Below, in pieces: positions 1 to 10,262 of a stretch of DNA of 64,000 nt. The DNA lies in NCBI RefSeq assembly GCF_033115175.1, contig NC_084847.1, forward strand, positions 50,787,612-50,851,611, read 5' to 3'. The first letter of the stretch is position 1. The number at the start of each line of letters is the position of its first letter. A program made the position numbers and the translations under genes. Origin of the DNA: Lepus europaeus. Lineage: Eukaryota > Chordata > Mammalia > Lagomorpha > Leporidae. The notes beneath the pieces are model-generated. The model was not told where the DNA came from. It saw only the letters and a program-made list of their open reading frames with translations, and ran no database searches.

Positions 1-14
1 CAAATATCTCCAAC

Positions 15-1034
15 ATGCCATACAACAAACGCAAAAACCGAGGTAACAAGAACAAGGAAGACACTATGACGCCCCCAAATGAAAAAGACACCCCAATGCA
101 AGATTATGAAGATGATGAGGTAGAAGAAATGCAAGAAGCGGATCTCAAAAAATTGATAAGAACATTAAGAAGTTCTCAAAAACAAATTCTTGAACTACAG
201 AAATCCTTAGTGGACAAGATAGAAAATCTCTCTCATGAAAATGAAATATTAAGGAGGAATCAAAATGAAATGAAACAACTAGTAGAACATGAAACTGTGA
301 TAGTGACAAAAAACCACAATGAAATGAAGAACTCAATAGATCAAATGACAAACACATTAGAGAGCCTTAAAAACAGAATGGGCAAAGCAGAAGAGAGAAT
401 ATCAGACTTAGAAGACAGAGAACAGGAAAGGAAACAGGCAAACCAAAGAAAAGAAGAAGAAATTAGAAATCTAAAAAATATTGTCGGGAATCTACAGGAT
501 ACTATTAAAAAACCTAATATTCGGGTTCTAGGAGTTCCTGAAGGCATGGAGAGGAAGAAAGGATTAGAAGGCATTTTCAGTGAGATACTAGCAGAAAATT
601 TCCCAGGTTTGGAGAAGGACAGAGGCATCTTAGTACAGGAAGCTTATAGAACCCCTAATAAACATGACCAAAAGAGATCCTCACCACGACATGTTGTAAT
701 CAAACTCACCACAGTGAAACATAAAGAAAAGATTCTAAAAGGTGCAAGAGAGAAACGTCAGATTACTCTCAGAGGATCTCCAATTAGACTCACAGCAGAC
801 TTCTCATCAGAAACCCTACAAGCTAGAAGGGAATGGCGAGATATAGCCCAGGTACTAAGAGAGAAAAACTGCCAGCCCAGAATATTATATCCTGCAAAGC
901 TCTCATTTGTGAATGAAGGTGAAATTAAGACTTTTCATAGCAAACAGAAACTGAAAGAATTTGTTGCCACTCATCCTGCCCTGCAAAAGATGCTTAAAGA
1001 TGTGTTACACACAGAAACATGGTCACCAATATGA
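15..1034 (+). CDS. LINE-1 ORF1 protein (L1 ORF1p), intact
   Basis: An uninterrupted 339-residue frame for the LINE-1 RNA-binding chaperone, which trimerises and coats L1 RNA in cytoplasmic particles. Residues about 35-160 are a long heptad-rich coiled coil (LKKLIRTL, LQKSLVDKIENL, RISDLEDREQ). Residues about 165-260 are the RRM-like domain, with the family signature IRVLGVPEG near 171. The rest is the basic C-terminal domain (ARREWRDIAQVLREK, then ILYPAKL). Length and domain order are normal for mammalian ORF1p. The start chosen is the first ATG, 15 bases into the window; an internal ATG at codon 18 is an alternative. No ORF2 (endonuclease/reverse transcriptase) follows, so the element cannot move by itself. 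Seen: frame and motifs. Known: family role. Inferred: a recent copy, because no stop or frameshift is present. Confidence 0.9.
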   Translation: MPYNKRKNRGNKNKEDTMTPPNEKDTPMQDYEDDEVEEMQEADLKKLIRTLRSSQKQILELQKSLVDKIENLSHENEILRRNQNEMKQLVEHETVIVTKNHNEMKNSIDQMTNTLESLKNRMGKAEERISDLEDREQERKQANQRKEEEIRNLKNIVGNLQDTIKKPNIRVLGVPEGMERKKGLEGIFSEILAENFPGLEKDRGILVQEAYRTPNKHDQKRSSPRHVVIKLTTVKHKEKILKGAREKRQITLRGSPIRLTADFSSETLQARREWRDIAQVLREKNCQPRILYPAKLSFVNEGEIKTFHSKQKLKEFVATHPALQKMLKDVLHTETWSPI

Positions 1035-2014
1035 AAGAAGGTAAAGGAAGGAAACCTCACAGCAAAAGATCACAGGAAGCTCAATTTCTCTTTGACATAA
1101 AATTAAACTCTGATGCTCTGTTAAAGCAATGTGTTAAAGTAATCTAAAAACATAAAGCAATTCAAATCAATTGGTAATCTACAAAAAGAGTTAAAGATTT
1201 TAAAAGCTATTATTAAAATTGCTATATTGGTCTATTATGCTATGTTATATGTGTGTACATATTGTATGTCCACATAGGAAATTTTATTAAGAGTTTTATT
1301 TTAAATGGCTTATAGATAAGATTGTCCATAAATTTAAGCTGATAAAATCAATCAAAGATACATTTTAATTTGTGTGACCTGAATCTGTATATCATATGTT
1401 TTAAACTTGTTGGTAGAAAGAAACTAAAAACATTTTATATGGTTGTGCTTAAGTTTACTGGTTAAACAAACTACACCATGTTAGATATTTAAGAGGTGTT
1501 TTCAAATACATGGTTCTTAAAATGTATAGAAGGCATTGGACCTTCTGGTAAATGTTTTCTTAAGTTGTTATCTAATGGTTGAAACGGTTTGCTAAGTATT
1601 CATGTGATATTGCTGTTGTCAGCAAGCGATCTAGGACTTGCTCCCTCTTTTCTCTATTCTAAGCCCAACTTGTTCTTTCATTTCTCTATTCTCTTCAAGG
1701 TAGGAAATAATTCTATTATGAAGGAATCTGTAGGATGCACAATTTAATCTTTAGATCTTATAAAAGAGATGGCTAACATTTTTCTGTAATAGCATAGCCA
1801 AAATAAGAACTTAAATAATAATCTCATAGCTAGATTCACTTCGCCCTCAGCGAAGTATACAGTAAGTAGAAAAAACCTCCCTTTCAGACCAAAGGGAAAG
1901 AAAGTTTTAAAGTGAGAATATAATTTTCCTCATGGGCATTGTCTACCTTAGAAAAACTACTACAGAACATGCCTGTGACTATAGACTTGTAATTCAGGCC
2001 ACCGAAGATTAGAG

Positions 2015-2393
2015 ATGGGACTTGGGCACTCCCTTGACTTGCATCCTCTGGTCTGCTTTAACACAAACCAGGAGGAAAAGAAAGCTCGGCATCAGAAGCA
2101 ATGGGTGGCAGGCCTATTAATGGCTGATCTGTACAGTGATCTGCCCTCAAGGAGACCCAACAGACCAGTCCACTGCAGTGGCTTTCAATGTGGTAAGCCT
2201 GGGCTTCAGCAGAAGTCAGCTTGTGAAGAGCCCTGGCAGCTCTGCCAAGAGTTGGATCACTGGAAATGGACCTGCCCTGGAGTCGAAGGATGCCCAGGTC
2301 AGAGCCACAGATCTTTTTGGCTCTAAGCTGAAAAGCCCTTCACTCAGCCCAACTTCCAAAGTGACCACTGCAGCTGAGGGTATGGTCAAGTAG
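2015..2393 (+). pseudogene. Endogenous retrovirus gag nucleocapsid-like remnant
   Basis: Two short overlapping frames, shifted by one base, together resemble the end of a class I retroviral gag. The first frame carries two decayed zinc-knuckle-like blocks: FQCGKPG..KSAC, where the histidine position is altered, and LCQELDHWKWTCP, which fits C-X4-H-X4-C with the first cysteine pair incomplete. The other frame continues past the second knuckle. It lies inside the 3' part of the LINE-like element, so it was either captured by that element or was there before it. It is broken and non-functional. The family assignment rests only on the knuckle spacing and could be chance. Confidence 0.4.
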
Positions 2394-3461
2394 GGTCAGC
2401 AACATTGCAGGCAGAACTGTAAATTTCTTGTTAGAGATGCCCCCTGCCTTTACCTGGCCAGCTCTCCTCCCAGCCCAGCCAAGTAATGAAAGTCAACAGA
2501 GTGCCTTCCCCTAGGAGGTTCACACCTCCCTTAGGATATACCCCATGTGAAGAGATAGATAGGTCTGGGCCTCTTAACTTACAAGGCCTAAAGCCCAACA
2601 GATTATTATCAAGCCCCTTCTATCAGGTTCTATTTGCCTCTCAATCAGAAAACTTAATTGTAGCTTAGACAGCACCTTTCTTAGCTCCTCTAATAATGAC
2701 TCTGTCCTTTGTTCTGGACCCTGTCTAGCACACTTGGGCCTCATTCCTTTGTAATCATAACCTCTACTCTACCACCAATGGCTCTACTCCCAACCTGTGT
2801 GTACTGATGGTCCTCTTCCCCACTTAATGCTGTATAATTGTTCAGACCTGGTAAATGCCACTCTTAGGATCATTGGTTACTATCCTCACTCTGTCTTTTA
2901 TGACCTTGTCTAAATATGATCAGAGTCGGCAAACTTGGAAGGCTTCCATAGCCTTGGCAACTCATGACGACAGCCTAGGGTGGTTACTGGCGGCATAAAC
3001 TAGAATGTCAATTTGTTGGGTCAACAACAAGAGCCACTGTGCACTTGCTCCTCATGTGGGATCTCTGTCCTTAATGTACTGTACATTTTGATTTAATGCT
3101 ATAACTAATACTCAAACAGTATGTTTCACTTTGTGTTTCTATGTGGGTGCAAACTGTTGAAATCTTTATACTAAATTGATCTTCTGTATATAAAGAGAAT
3201 TGAAAATGAATCTTGATGTGAATGGAAGGGGAGAGGGAGTGGGAGAGGGGAGGGTTGTGGGTGGGAGGGAAGTTATGGGAGGGGGAAGCCATTGTAATCC
3301 ATAAGCTGTACACTGGAAATTTATATTCATTAAATAAAAGTTAAAAAAAAATCATAAAAAAAGCTAGTTTTCTGACCATCAGTTTATGCTTATGTACTTG
3401 CGTTGAAATCTTGCACTGTATCCTATAAAAATGTGCTAGTGTTATATGTTTGAAACAATAA

Positions 3462-3774
3462 GATTTAATCATTTATTTGAAAGGCAGAAAGAGAGGAAAA
3501 GAGAGAGATTTTCCATCCACTGGCTCATTCCCCAAATGGCCACACAGCCAGGTCTTGGCTGGGCTGAAGCCAGGAGCCCAGAACCCCATCCTGGACAAGC
3601 ATGGGGTTGACAGAAACTCAGATCCCCTGGCCATCTTCCAGTGCTCTCCCAGGCACGTTAGCAGGGAGCTGGATTGAAAGCGGAGCAGCTGGGACTCGAA
3701 CAAGCGTTCAGGTATGGGATGCTGGCGTCACAAGCAGCAGCTTAACTCGCTGTGCCACAATGCCTACCCCAATA
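3462..3774 (-). mobile_element. C SINE, type A, near full length
   Basis: Reads on the minus strand from the tRNA-like head (complement of GCCACAATGCCTACCCC at the right end) through the TGGGCCATCTTCCA-type body to a TTATTTGAAAGGCAG tail at the left end. Several diverged positions suggest an older copy. Confidence 0.85.
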
Positions 3775-4103
3775 AAATTAATTTTTTTAAACCCAGGTGA
3801 TTTAGAATTCTTATTTAGATAGCATCTTTAACAAACAGCCATAAAGTTGTTGAGAAGAGACAAACCAAAAGGACTTTGTGTCTCTAGGGGCAATGAATTG
3901 TAGGAAGGCAAATATATGGAAAACACAGGAAGATAAAGGCTAATTATTAAAGCATGCAGTGCGGCTGCCCCTGCTGTGTCTCCCGCTGGTAAGGGTATGA
4001 GGTCATGTCCAACGACCAACCTTTGTCCTTGCTGCCAGAAGGCGCAGGGTGGGGCTTCTGTCCTGCTTTTAGGCAGAGTATAACATTTTTAGTAGACATT
4101 TTT

Positions 4104-4415
4104 TCAAAGATTTATTTGTTTGAAAGAATTACAGAGAGAGGTAGAGACAGAGAGGTCTTCTATCCGCTGGTTCACCCCCAAAATGGCCTCAACAGCCAGA
4201 GCTGAGCTGATCCAAAGTCAGGACCCAGGAGCTTCTGCCAGGACCCCCATGTGGGTGCAGGGGCCCAAGCACTTGGGCCATCTTCCACTGCTTTCCCAGG
4301 CCATAGCAGAGAGCTGGATCAGAAGTGGAGCAGCTGGGACTTGAACCAGTGCTCATGTGGGATGCCAGCACTGCAGGCAGGGGCTTTAACCTGCCATGCC
4401 ACAGCACTGGCCCCT
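4104..4415 (-). mobile_element. C SINE, type A, full length
   Basis: The tail complement AAAGATTTATTTGTTTGAAAG is at the left. The body contains CCACTGCTTTCCCAGGCCAT. The head complement CCACAGCACTGGCCCC is at the right. Confidence 0.9.
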
Positions 4416-4445
4416 TTAATAAAGTTTTTTAAAAATGTATTTGAG

Positions 4446-4659
4446 GCGCTCAGCTCTCTGCATCTTTGCTGAGCCGCCCGCCTGGCCTGGCCGGGTGTAC
4501 TCTACACTCACCCATGCAGCCTCGCTCTCCCCCAGTCTGAGCGACTGGGCACTCTCTCTCTCAAGTCCTGTCTGGAGATGTGCCCATCCGTTTTTACGGA
4601 TGACCCTACCCTGATAAACTTTGCTACTTTTACCTCCCACTAAAAAAAAAAAAAAAAAG
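4446..4659 (+). mobile_element. Retroposed copy of an LTR R-region transcript with poly-A tail
   Basis: A 214-bp insert flanked by the direct repeat GTATTTGAG (4437-4445 and 4660-4668) and ending in a run of 17 A. It starts with GCGCTCAGCTCTCTGC and contains CTCGCTCTCCCCCAGT, a 7-bp stem-loop CATCCGT/ACGGATG near 4590, and a GATAAA element near 4612. It matches the R part of the LTR at 11101-11700 (minus) at about 36 of 38 bases over 4519-4556. Target-site duplication plus poly-A means LINE-1-type retroposition of an RNA that began at the LTR cap site. Confidence 0.75.
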
Positions 4660-4668
4660 GTATTTGAG

Positions 4669-4992
4669 GCCGGCGCTGCAGCTCACTAGGCCAATCCTCT
4701 GCCTGTGTTGCCGGCACACCAGGTTCTAGTCCCAGTTGGGGCACCTGATTCTGTCCCGGTTGCCCCTCTTCCAGTCTAGCTTTCTGCTGTGGCCCAGGAG
4801 GGCAGTGGAAGATGGCCCAAGTGCTTGGGCCGTGCACCCCATGGGAGACCAGGAGGAAGCACCTGGCTCCTGGCTTCAGATCGGCACGGCGCCGGCCGAA
4901 GCAGCCATTGAGGAGTGAACCAACTGAGGGAGGACCTTTCTCTCTGTCTCTCTGTCTCTCACTCTCTAACTCTACGTGTCCAAAAAAAAAAA
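4669..4992 (+). mobile_element. C SINE, type B, full length
   Basis: The head GCCGGCGCTGCAGCTCACTA, the body CATGGGAGACCAGGAGG, and a tail of CT repeats followed by poly-A. It is flanked by GTATTTGA (4660-4667 and 4993-5000), the same target site that flanks the preceding insert. Confidence 0.9.
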
Positions 4993-5265
4993 GTATTTGA
5001 AAGAGTGGCAGACACACACACACACATCTTCCATCTTCCATCTGCTGGTTCACTCCCCAAAAGGCTATCCCAGCAAGGCTGAAGCCAGGAGCCAGGAACC
5101 ACATCTGGGTCTCCCACGTGGGTGCGGGCTCCCTAGGACTTGGGTCATCCTACGATGCCTTCCCGGGTGCATGCGCAGGGATCTTGGGTAGCAGAGCACC
5201 CGGAACTCAAGCCGGCACTCTGATAGGAACGTGGGTGTCTCAAGCAGTGCCACGATGCTGCCGCC
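4993..5265 (-). mobile_element. C SINE, older copy with CA microsatellite in its tail
   Basis: The tail complement GTATTTGAAAGAGTGGCAGA is at the left and is followed by (CA)n. The body contains GGTTCACTCCCCAAAAGG and GGTCTCCCACGTGGGTG. The head is diverged at the right end. Confidence 0.8.
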
Positions 5266-5317
5266 TGTAATCAAGTGAAATATTCAGCGTTCAAAGAGAA
5301 AATGCCTAAAATAGATA

Positions 5318-5692
5318 TGAAGGGCAAGTGTTGTGGTGCGGTGGGCAAAGCCACCGCTCGGGACGCCTGCATCTCGTGTGAGAATGCCTGCGAGAGTCCT
5401 GGCTACTCTGCACTTCCGATCCAGCTCCCCTCTATTGCACCTGGGAGGCAGCAAATGATGGCCTTGGACCATCATTGGATCCTGGCTCCTCATGTGTGGG
5501 AGACCCAGATGGTGTTCCAGTCTCCTGGCTTCAGCCTGACCCAGCCCTGGCTAAGCCGGCATTTGGGGAGTGAACCAGAAGATGAACCATCTCCCTCTCC
5601 CTCTCCCTCTCCCTCTCCCTCTCCCTCTCCCTCTCCCCCTCCCGCTCTGCCCCTCCCCCCCTCCCTTCCCCCTTTCAAATCAAAGAAGTAAA
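5318..5692 (+). mobile_element. C SINE with expanded (CCCTCT)n hexamer array
   Basis: The head begins AAGTGTTGTGGTGCGGTGGG and the body includes GATCCAGCTCCC and TGTGTGGGAGACC. The normal CT-rich 3' region has expanded to about nine CCCTCT units (5588-5640), followed by a C-rich tract. Confidence 0.85.
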
Positions 5693-5838
5693 GAGAACAG
5701 GAGAGCAGGTGTATATGGCTGAATAGGACTGGGACTGGCATAGTGCTAACACCTTAGATTGCAGAAATGGATTGATTTGGGTTCCCTGGAATCTGAAAAC
5801 GTCCCTGGATCTCACTTACCAATTTTAAAAATTAATTA

Positions 5839-5897
5839 AGGGGCCAGCATTGTGGCATAGCAGGTAAAGCTGCCGCCTGCAATGCTGGTATTCCCCC
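5839..5897 (+). mobile_element. C SINE head fragment
   Basis: Only the first 59 bases of a type A head (GGGGCCAGCATTGTGGCATA...) are present. They end at a short C-run where the next SINE begins on the opposite strand. Confidence 0.8.
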
Positions 5898-6185
5898 CCC
5901 CTTTTTTTAAGATTTATTTTATTTATTTGAAAGAGTTCCAGAGAGAGGCAGAGGCAGAGAGATAGAGAGAGGTCTTCCATCCACTGGTTCACTCCCCAAA
6001 TGACCACAATGGCCAGAACTGAGCCAATCCAAAACCAGGAGCCAGGAGCTTCTTCCGGGTCTCCCACATGGGTGCAGGGGCCCAAGCACTTGAGCCATCT
6101 TCTACTGCTTTCCCAGGCCATAGCAGAGAGCTGGATCAGAAGTGGAGTAGCCAGAACCCAAAAGGGATGCCAGCTTCGCAGCTAA
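5898..6185 (-). mobile_element. C SINE, type A
   Basis: The tail complement TTTTTTTAAGATTTATTTTA is at the left and the body CTGCTTTCCCAGGCCATAGC is near the right. The head is lost at about 6185. Confidence 0.9.
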
Positions 6186-6711
6186 ATTGCTAAAGCTTGT
6201 CTGAGGTTCCTCGTGCAGACTCCACGCTGAGATTCAGGCAAACACCACCAGCAGTGGCCTAGTTAATGAAATCAACCGGGTTTATATAACGAAGTACAAA
6301 AGCACAGCTGGTCTACAAGCCCACCAACGGAGGATAACTTCCGCCAAGGGGGTGTCTTAGAGCTGCAGCTGGATGGCCTTTGAGGTGACACAGGGCAAGG
6401 TTCCCAGGCTCACAGGACCCAGAGAGGGGTGGGCTCCTGCTGTGCCTCCTCAGCGTCATTGATTCCTGCTTTCCAGCCCCAAGGTCTGATAGCTGAGAGC
6501 TTTTCCCCATGGGCATTCCCTGAGGGCGGGGACTGAGTGAGCCTTTGCCTGAGTCAGAGGAGGGAGGAGGACTTGGTGTTTGTAGACTGACTGAGTGACC
6601 GTCACGAGCTCAGGGTCAGCAGCTTCAGGCTCGAGTGTAACACCTGCTGAGAACAACCTCTGTCAGGGAGTTTTGAACTGTTCCTGGAAAAACAGAATTA
6701 AAAGATGAGCC
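6186..6711. other. Intergenic interval without a recognised gene
   Basis: About 520 bases of mixed composition between two SINEs. Short overlapping frames exist, but none has recognisable protein content. No repeat family is evident. Confidence 0.5.
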
Positions 6712-6992
6712 AGGGCAGGTGGTGTGGTGCAGTGGGTTAAGCGGCATCCCATACGAGAGTGCTAGTTTGAGTACCGGCTGTTCTGCTTCCGATGCAGCTC
6801 CCTGCCAATGTGCCTGGGAAGGCAGCAGAGGATGGCACAAGTCCTTGGGCCCCTGCATGCATGTGGGAGACCCGGATGAAGCTCCTGGCTCCTGGCTTCG
6901 GATCCAGCTCCAGCCGTTGTGGCCACTTGGGGATGGAAGACCTCTCTGTCCTCTATCTACCTCTGCCCCTCCCTCTCTGTAATTCCGCCTTC
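6712..6992 (+). mobile_element. C SINE, 3' truncated
   Basis: The head GGGCAGGTGGTGTGGTGCAG is followed by the body up to CTCTCTGTAATTCCGCC. The AAATAAA tail is missing. Confidence 0.85.
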
Positions 6993-7714
6993 ATGAGCTT
7001 GCTGAAGATCCCCTTAGGAAGCATCAGCTTCCAAACGTTCTTTGTCCCCAGATAAACTGATCTTTTAACTCCGTTCCCCCTCACTCCTTAGGCAGACCAG
7101 GAGAATGTATTCAGCAAGCTCGTGTGAAAGGCCCACCCCATTACCCAAGAGGCATGACAAGAATGTTGTGTGTGTGGAGGAAAGGGCTGGGTGCCCTAGG
7201 GAGGCAGAGAGGGCCAGGCCGCTGCCCTTGACCTCCAGGAGTGTCCAGACTGGTGGGAGGAGAGGTCATAATGGAGCCTGCCCAGGGCAGCTGCAATGAA
7301 CACACAGAGGAGGCATGAACTTGCCCAGCAAGGAACAGGAGGGGGCATGTGGAGCTAGGGAAGCGGCTGTCCCTCTGGGTGCAGGTGGCAGAGTCCGGGA
7401 GTGGCCGAGCGCCTGTGCTGGCTGGGGTCAGCTCGGGGTGGGGGGCAGGTGCCCGTCGTCCAGAATCCAGGGCACCACAATGGGCCTTGTGTAGCGGCCA
7501 AGTGGTTTGTGCTGGGCATGTGAGCCGGGATGCCTGTCATTCCAGCCCGTTTCCACCACCTACTCAGCTGCTTTTTGTTTGTTTTTTAAATCGACTTTAT
7601 TCAAGTGTTTTATTAACACAGAACACAATGCATCTCTTCCTGTGTGTTTAGAGGCTGGAGCCTTATCAAATGTAGTCACTGTACTACTGTCACAGCTCTA
7701 AAAAGCCCTCCCCC
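6993..7714. other. Intergenic unique sequence
   Basis: GC-rich sequence with no clear SINE and no supportable gene. The small frames on both strands lack domain-like content. It leads directly into the minisatellite at 7715. Confidence 0.5.
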
Positions 7715-8185
7715 CCAACCCCATCCCACCATGCCCCGCCCTGTGAGCTGGCTCCTCCCCCGCCCCATCCCACCATGCCCCTCCCCTCAAGCCCCTCCCC
7801 CACCCATCCCACCATGCCCCTCCCCTCGAACTGGTCCCTCCCCTCCCCATCCCACCATGCCCCTCCCTGTGAGCTGGCTCCTCCCCCACCCATCCCACCA
7901 TGCCCCACCCCTTGAACTGGCCCCTCCCCCCACCCATCCCACCAAGCCCCTCCCCTTGAACTGGCCCCTCCCCTCCCCATCCCACCATGCCCCTCCCTGT
8001 GAGCTGGCCCCTCCCCTTCTCCACCGTGCCCCTCCCCCATGTGCCCCCTCCCACCAAGCCCCTCCCCTTGAACTGGCCCCTCCCCCTGCCCATCCCACCA
8101 TGCCCCTCCCTGTGAGCTGGCCCCTCCCCTGCCCCCACCATGCCCCTCCCCCCTTGAGCTGGCCCCTCCCCCTGCTCCAGGCCCT
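7715..8185. repeat. Minisatellite, unit about 43 bp, roughly 11 copies
   Basis: Units begin CCATCCCACCATGCCCCTCC and continue with a variable GTGAGCTGGCTCC or TTGAACTGGCCCC part. Unit length varies between about 39 and 44 bases. The plus strand is almost free of G runs and very C-rich. Long frames across it on both strands (such as the minus frames at 7690-8202 and 7787-8395) are only the repeat read as protein. Confidence 0.9.
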
Positions 8186-8289
8186 GGCCTGCCCCCAGTC
8201 ACTGTTTGGGCTTTTTGGAGAATGATGTGTCCGGTTTCTGCTGCTCAGCTTCATGCGTCCGTCCGAGAGCCACTCGGGTCCTGCGTAGC

Positions 8290-8420
8290 TGAGGGATCCG
8301 TTTCCTTTTCTAAAAACAGGGATCGATTTATTTTCCTTAACTTGAAAGTCAGAGCGACAGAGGGAGGGAGAGAGGGACTGTCTTAGCGTGCACACTCAGC
8401 TTCCCTCGGTCAGGCCCTCC
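8290..8420 (-). mobile_element. Possible decayed SINE fragment
   Basis: GATTTATTTTCCTTAACTTG followed by AGAGCGACAGAGGGAGGG resembles the tail of an old C SINE on the minus strand. The body is not recognisable, so this is weak. Confidence 0.3.
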
Positions 8421-9827
8421 CGGTGGGGAAAGCAGCCTGGCTGTGTGGGAGATGGGAGGTGTCCCCACGTTGTTCTGTGCACCCACGGTCTGCCCCTGCC
8501 CCAGTAGCTATGGCCACCACTAGCACCCTGAAGGAGTCTCCTCTGTCCCCAGCATGGAGGATGCACTGAATATTTCCTGCGACCCGAAGAGGCCCCAGGA
8601 AAGCCCCCTGGCAGGTGTGGCCACGAGTCCCTGGATGCCTGAGTGCCACTGTCAGTCTTGGTGGACGTGATCTGGGTACTCCCAGGGCACAGGCTCGGTG
8701 GACATGGTCTGGGTACTCCCAGGACACAGGCTCGGTGGACATGGTCTGGGTACTCCCAGGCACAAGGACTGCCCTCCCTGTGAGGAGCCTGGGGCGGCGG
8801 CACCAGGTGAAGAGGCAGCCAGGCCACTTGCAGCCCCCACAGGTGGCCAGCTCACTGCAAGCTTTCCCTGGTGTGTGAAAGGCAGAGGGAACCATCCAGA
8901 CTCACGACCCAGGAGCAGAGGCCAAGGCACAGGGAGAGCAGCAGGCCCAAGCCCAGCCCCCGCATGACTGATGTCCCACTGTGGGAACAGCACGCAAGGG
9001 GGGCGGGAAACAGTCATGGAGAGAGCCCCAGGTCAGGTGGCACAGGACAGCTGGCTGCCGGCCTATACAAGACCAGCCACCGGCAGGGCCCCGGCACAGC
9101 CTTCTGCCCCGAGGCTATTTGCAGACCGTGGGAGCAGCGTGGTTTTCTGTGCCCAGACAGTAAGTGGTTCCTGATCACCTTTGTCACAGCAGCCGGACTG
9201 CACCTGCCTACCGGCTCCTCCCAGATCCAGCCTGCCTTGACCCTGTGCCAAGTTGGCCCCAGTCGGGGAGATGACACTGGGAGGCACAGGAACCAAGCCT
9301 CCAAGCCAAACCTGAAGAACCAGCCAGGCCTTTTGTCCCCGTCCCAGGCTGGAGCCGAGCCCCAAGGCCTCTGCACACCTGCGCCCTGAGTTGGCGTTGA
9401 ATGTGGCTGCCGAGCTCTCCTGCAGCTGGCTCCACGTCCGGTTTCTGCTCCACGTTGCACCCTGAGAGCTGTCTGCAGGCCCCTTCTTGCTCAACCTGAA
9501 AGACGTTGTCCCTTCCCCGGGGCCCCAACCTCCTCCAGATGAGCACCTGGAAAAGCAGGTGCAGAGGAGGACTGTGGGGGCTCCGCAGTGGGGCTTTGTC
9601 CCAAGCTTGTGCTGTAAGGTGTGTTTGTGTGTGTGCATGCAAATGTGTGTAAGTGCACGTATATGCATGTGTAAGCTTTTGTATATGCGTGTGATGTGTG
9701 TGCACGTGTGTATGGCACAGGTGTATGTTACTGCATACATGAATGTGATTTACATAATTATTGGTAAGGTCCAGGTCTTCAGGTTTCCTATTGGTTTTTC
9801 TTCTCTTTTTATAAGCAAAGATTTACT
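8421..9827. other. Intergenic unique sequence with small repeats
   Basis: No gene is supported. The interval holds the 37-bp triple repeat listed separately and a loose TG-rich stretch at 9620-9735. Frames of up to 225 residues on the minus strand have no recognisable content. Confidence 0.5.
8660..8765. repeat. 37-bp tandem repeat, three copies
   Basis: The unit starts GGTGGACATGGTCTGGGTAC and ends CACAGGCTC. Copies 1 and 2 differ at three positions, and copy 3 is shortened at its end. Confidence 0.9.
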
Positions 9828-9962
9828 GGGAGCTGGCGTTGTGTCACAGTGGATTAAACTGCCACCTACAACGTTAGCATCCTATATGGCTCGTGTCCTG
9901 GCTGCTCCATTTCTGACCCAGATCCCTGCTAATGCTCCTGGGAAAGCAGCAGAAGATGGCAC
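9828..9962 (+). mobile_element. C SINE, 5' half
   Basis: The head GAGCTGGCGTTGTGTCACAG runs to GGGAAAGCAGCAGAAGATGG. It is then interrupted by the next C SINE in the same orientation. Confidence 0.8.
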
Positions 9963-10262
9963 CATTGGGCTGTGGCGAAGTGGGCTAAGCCTCCACCTGT
10001 TGCGCCGACATCCCATATGGGCGCCAGTTCCAGTCCCAGCTGCTTCTCTTCCAATCCAGCTCTCTGCTATGGCCTGGGAAAGCAGTAGAAGATGACCCAA
10101 GTCCGTGGGCTCCTGTACCCATGTGGGAGATGCAGAAGAAGCTCCTGGCTCCTGGCTTCAGCCTGGTCCTGCGCTGACCTTTGCGGTCATTTAGGAAGTG
10201 AACAAAGCAGATCAAAAATCTCCCTCCTGTGTCCTCTGTCTCTGTTACTCTTTCAAATTAGA
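9963..10262 (+). mobile_element. C SINE, type A
   Basis: The head ATTGGGCTGTGGCGAAGTGG, the body TATGGCCTGGGAAAGCAGTA, and an end at CTCTTTCAAATTAGAAGG. Confidence 0.85.

Larger units (their letters stand above)
1..3350 (+). mobile_element. LINE-1-related element with ORF1 only (HAL1-like), with L1 3' UTR and poly-A
   Basis: ORF1 is followed by about 2.3 kb with no ORF2 frame. The last 450 bases look like the rabbit L1 3' UTR: a G-rich GGGAGAGGGGAGGGTTG tract near 3240, then an AATAAA-type signal (ATTAAATAAAAG) near 3333 and a poly-A tail. Between them lies AT-rich sequence (1035-1990) and a part resembling retroviral gag (1990-2400). An ORF1-only element is the definition of a half-LINE (HAL1). 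An L1 with an internal deletion is the alternative. The 5' end is cut by the window edge, so no target-site duplication can be checked. Confidence 0.7.

Noticed and set aside
7690-8395. Glycine-rich minus-strand frames of 147-202 residues
   Set aside because: They are the 43-bp minisatellite read as protein; all frames stay open because of its composition.
8660-8765. Regularly spaced repeats that could suggest a CRISPR-like array
   Set aside because: The units are contiguous, without spacers, and the genome is a mammal's.
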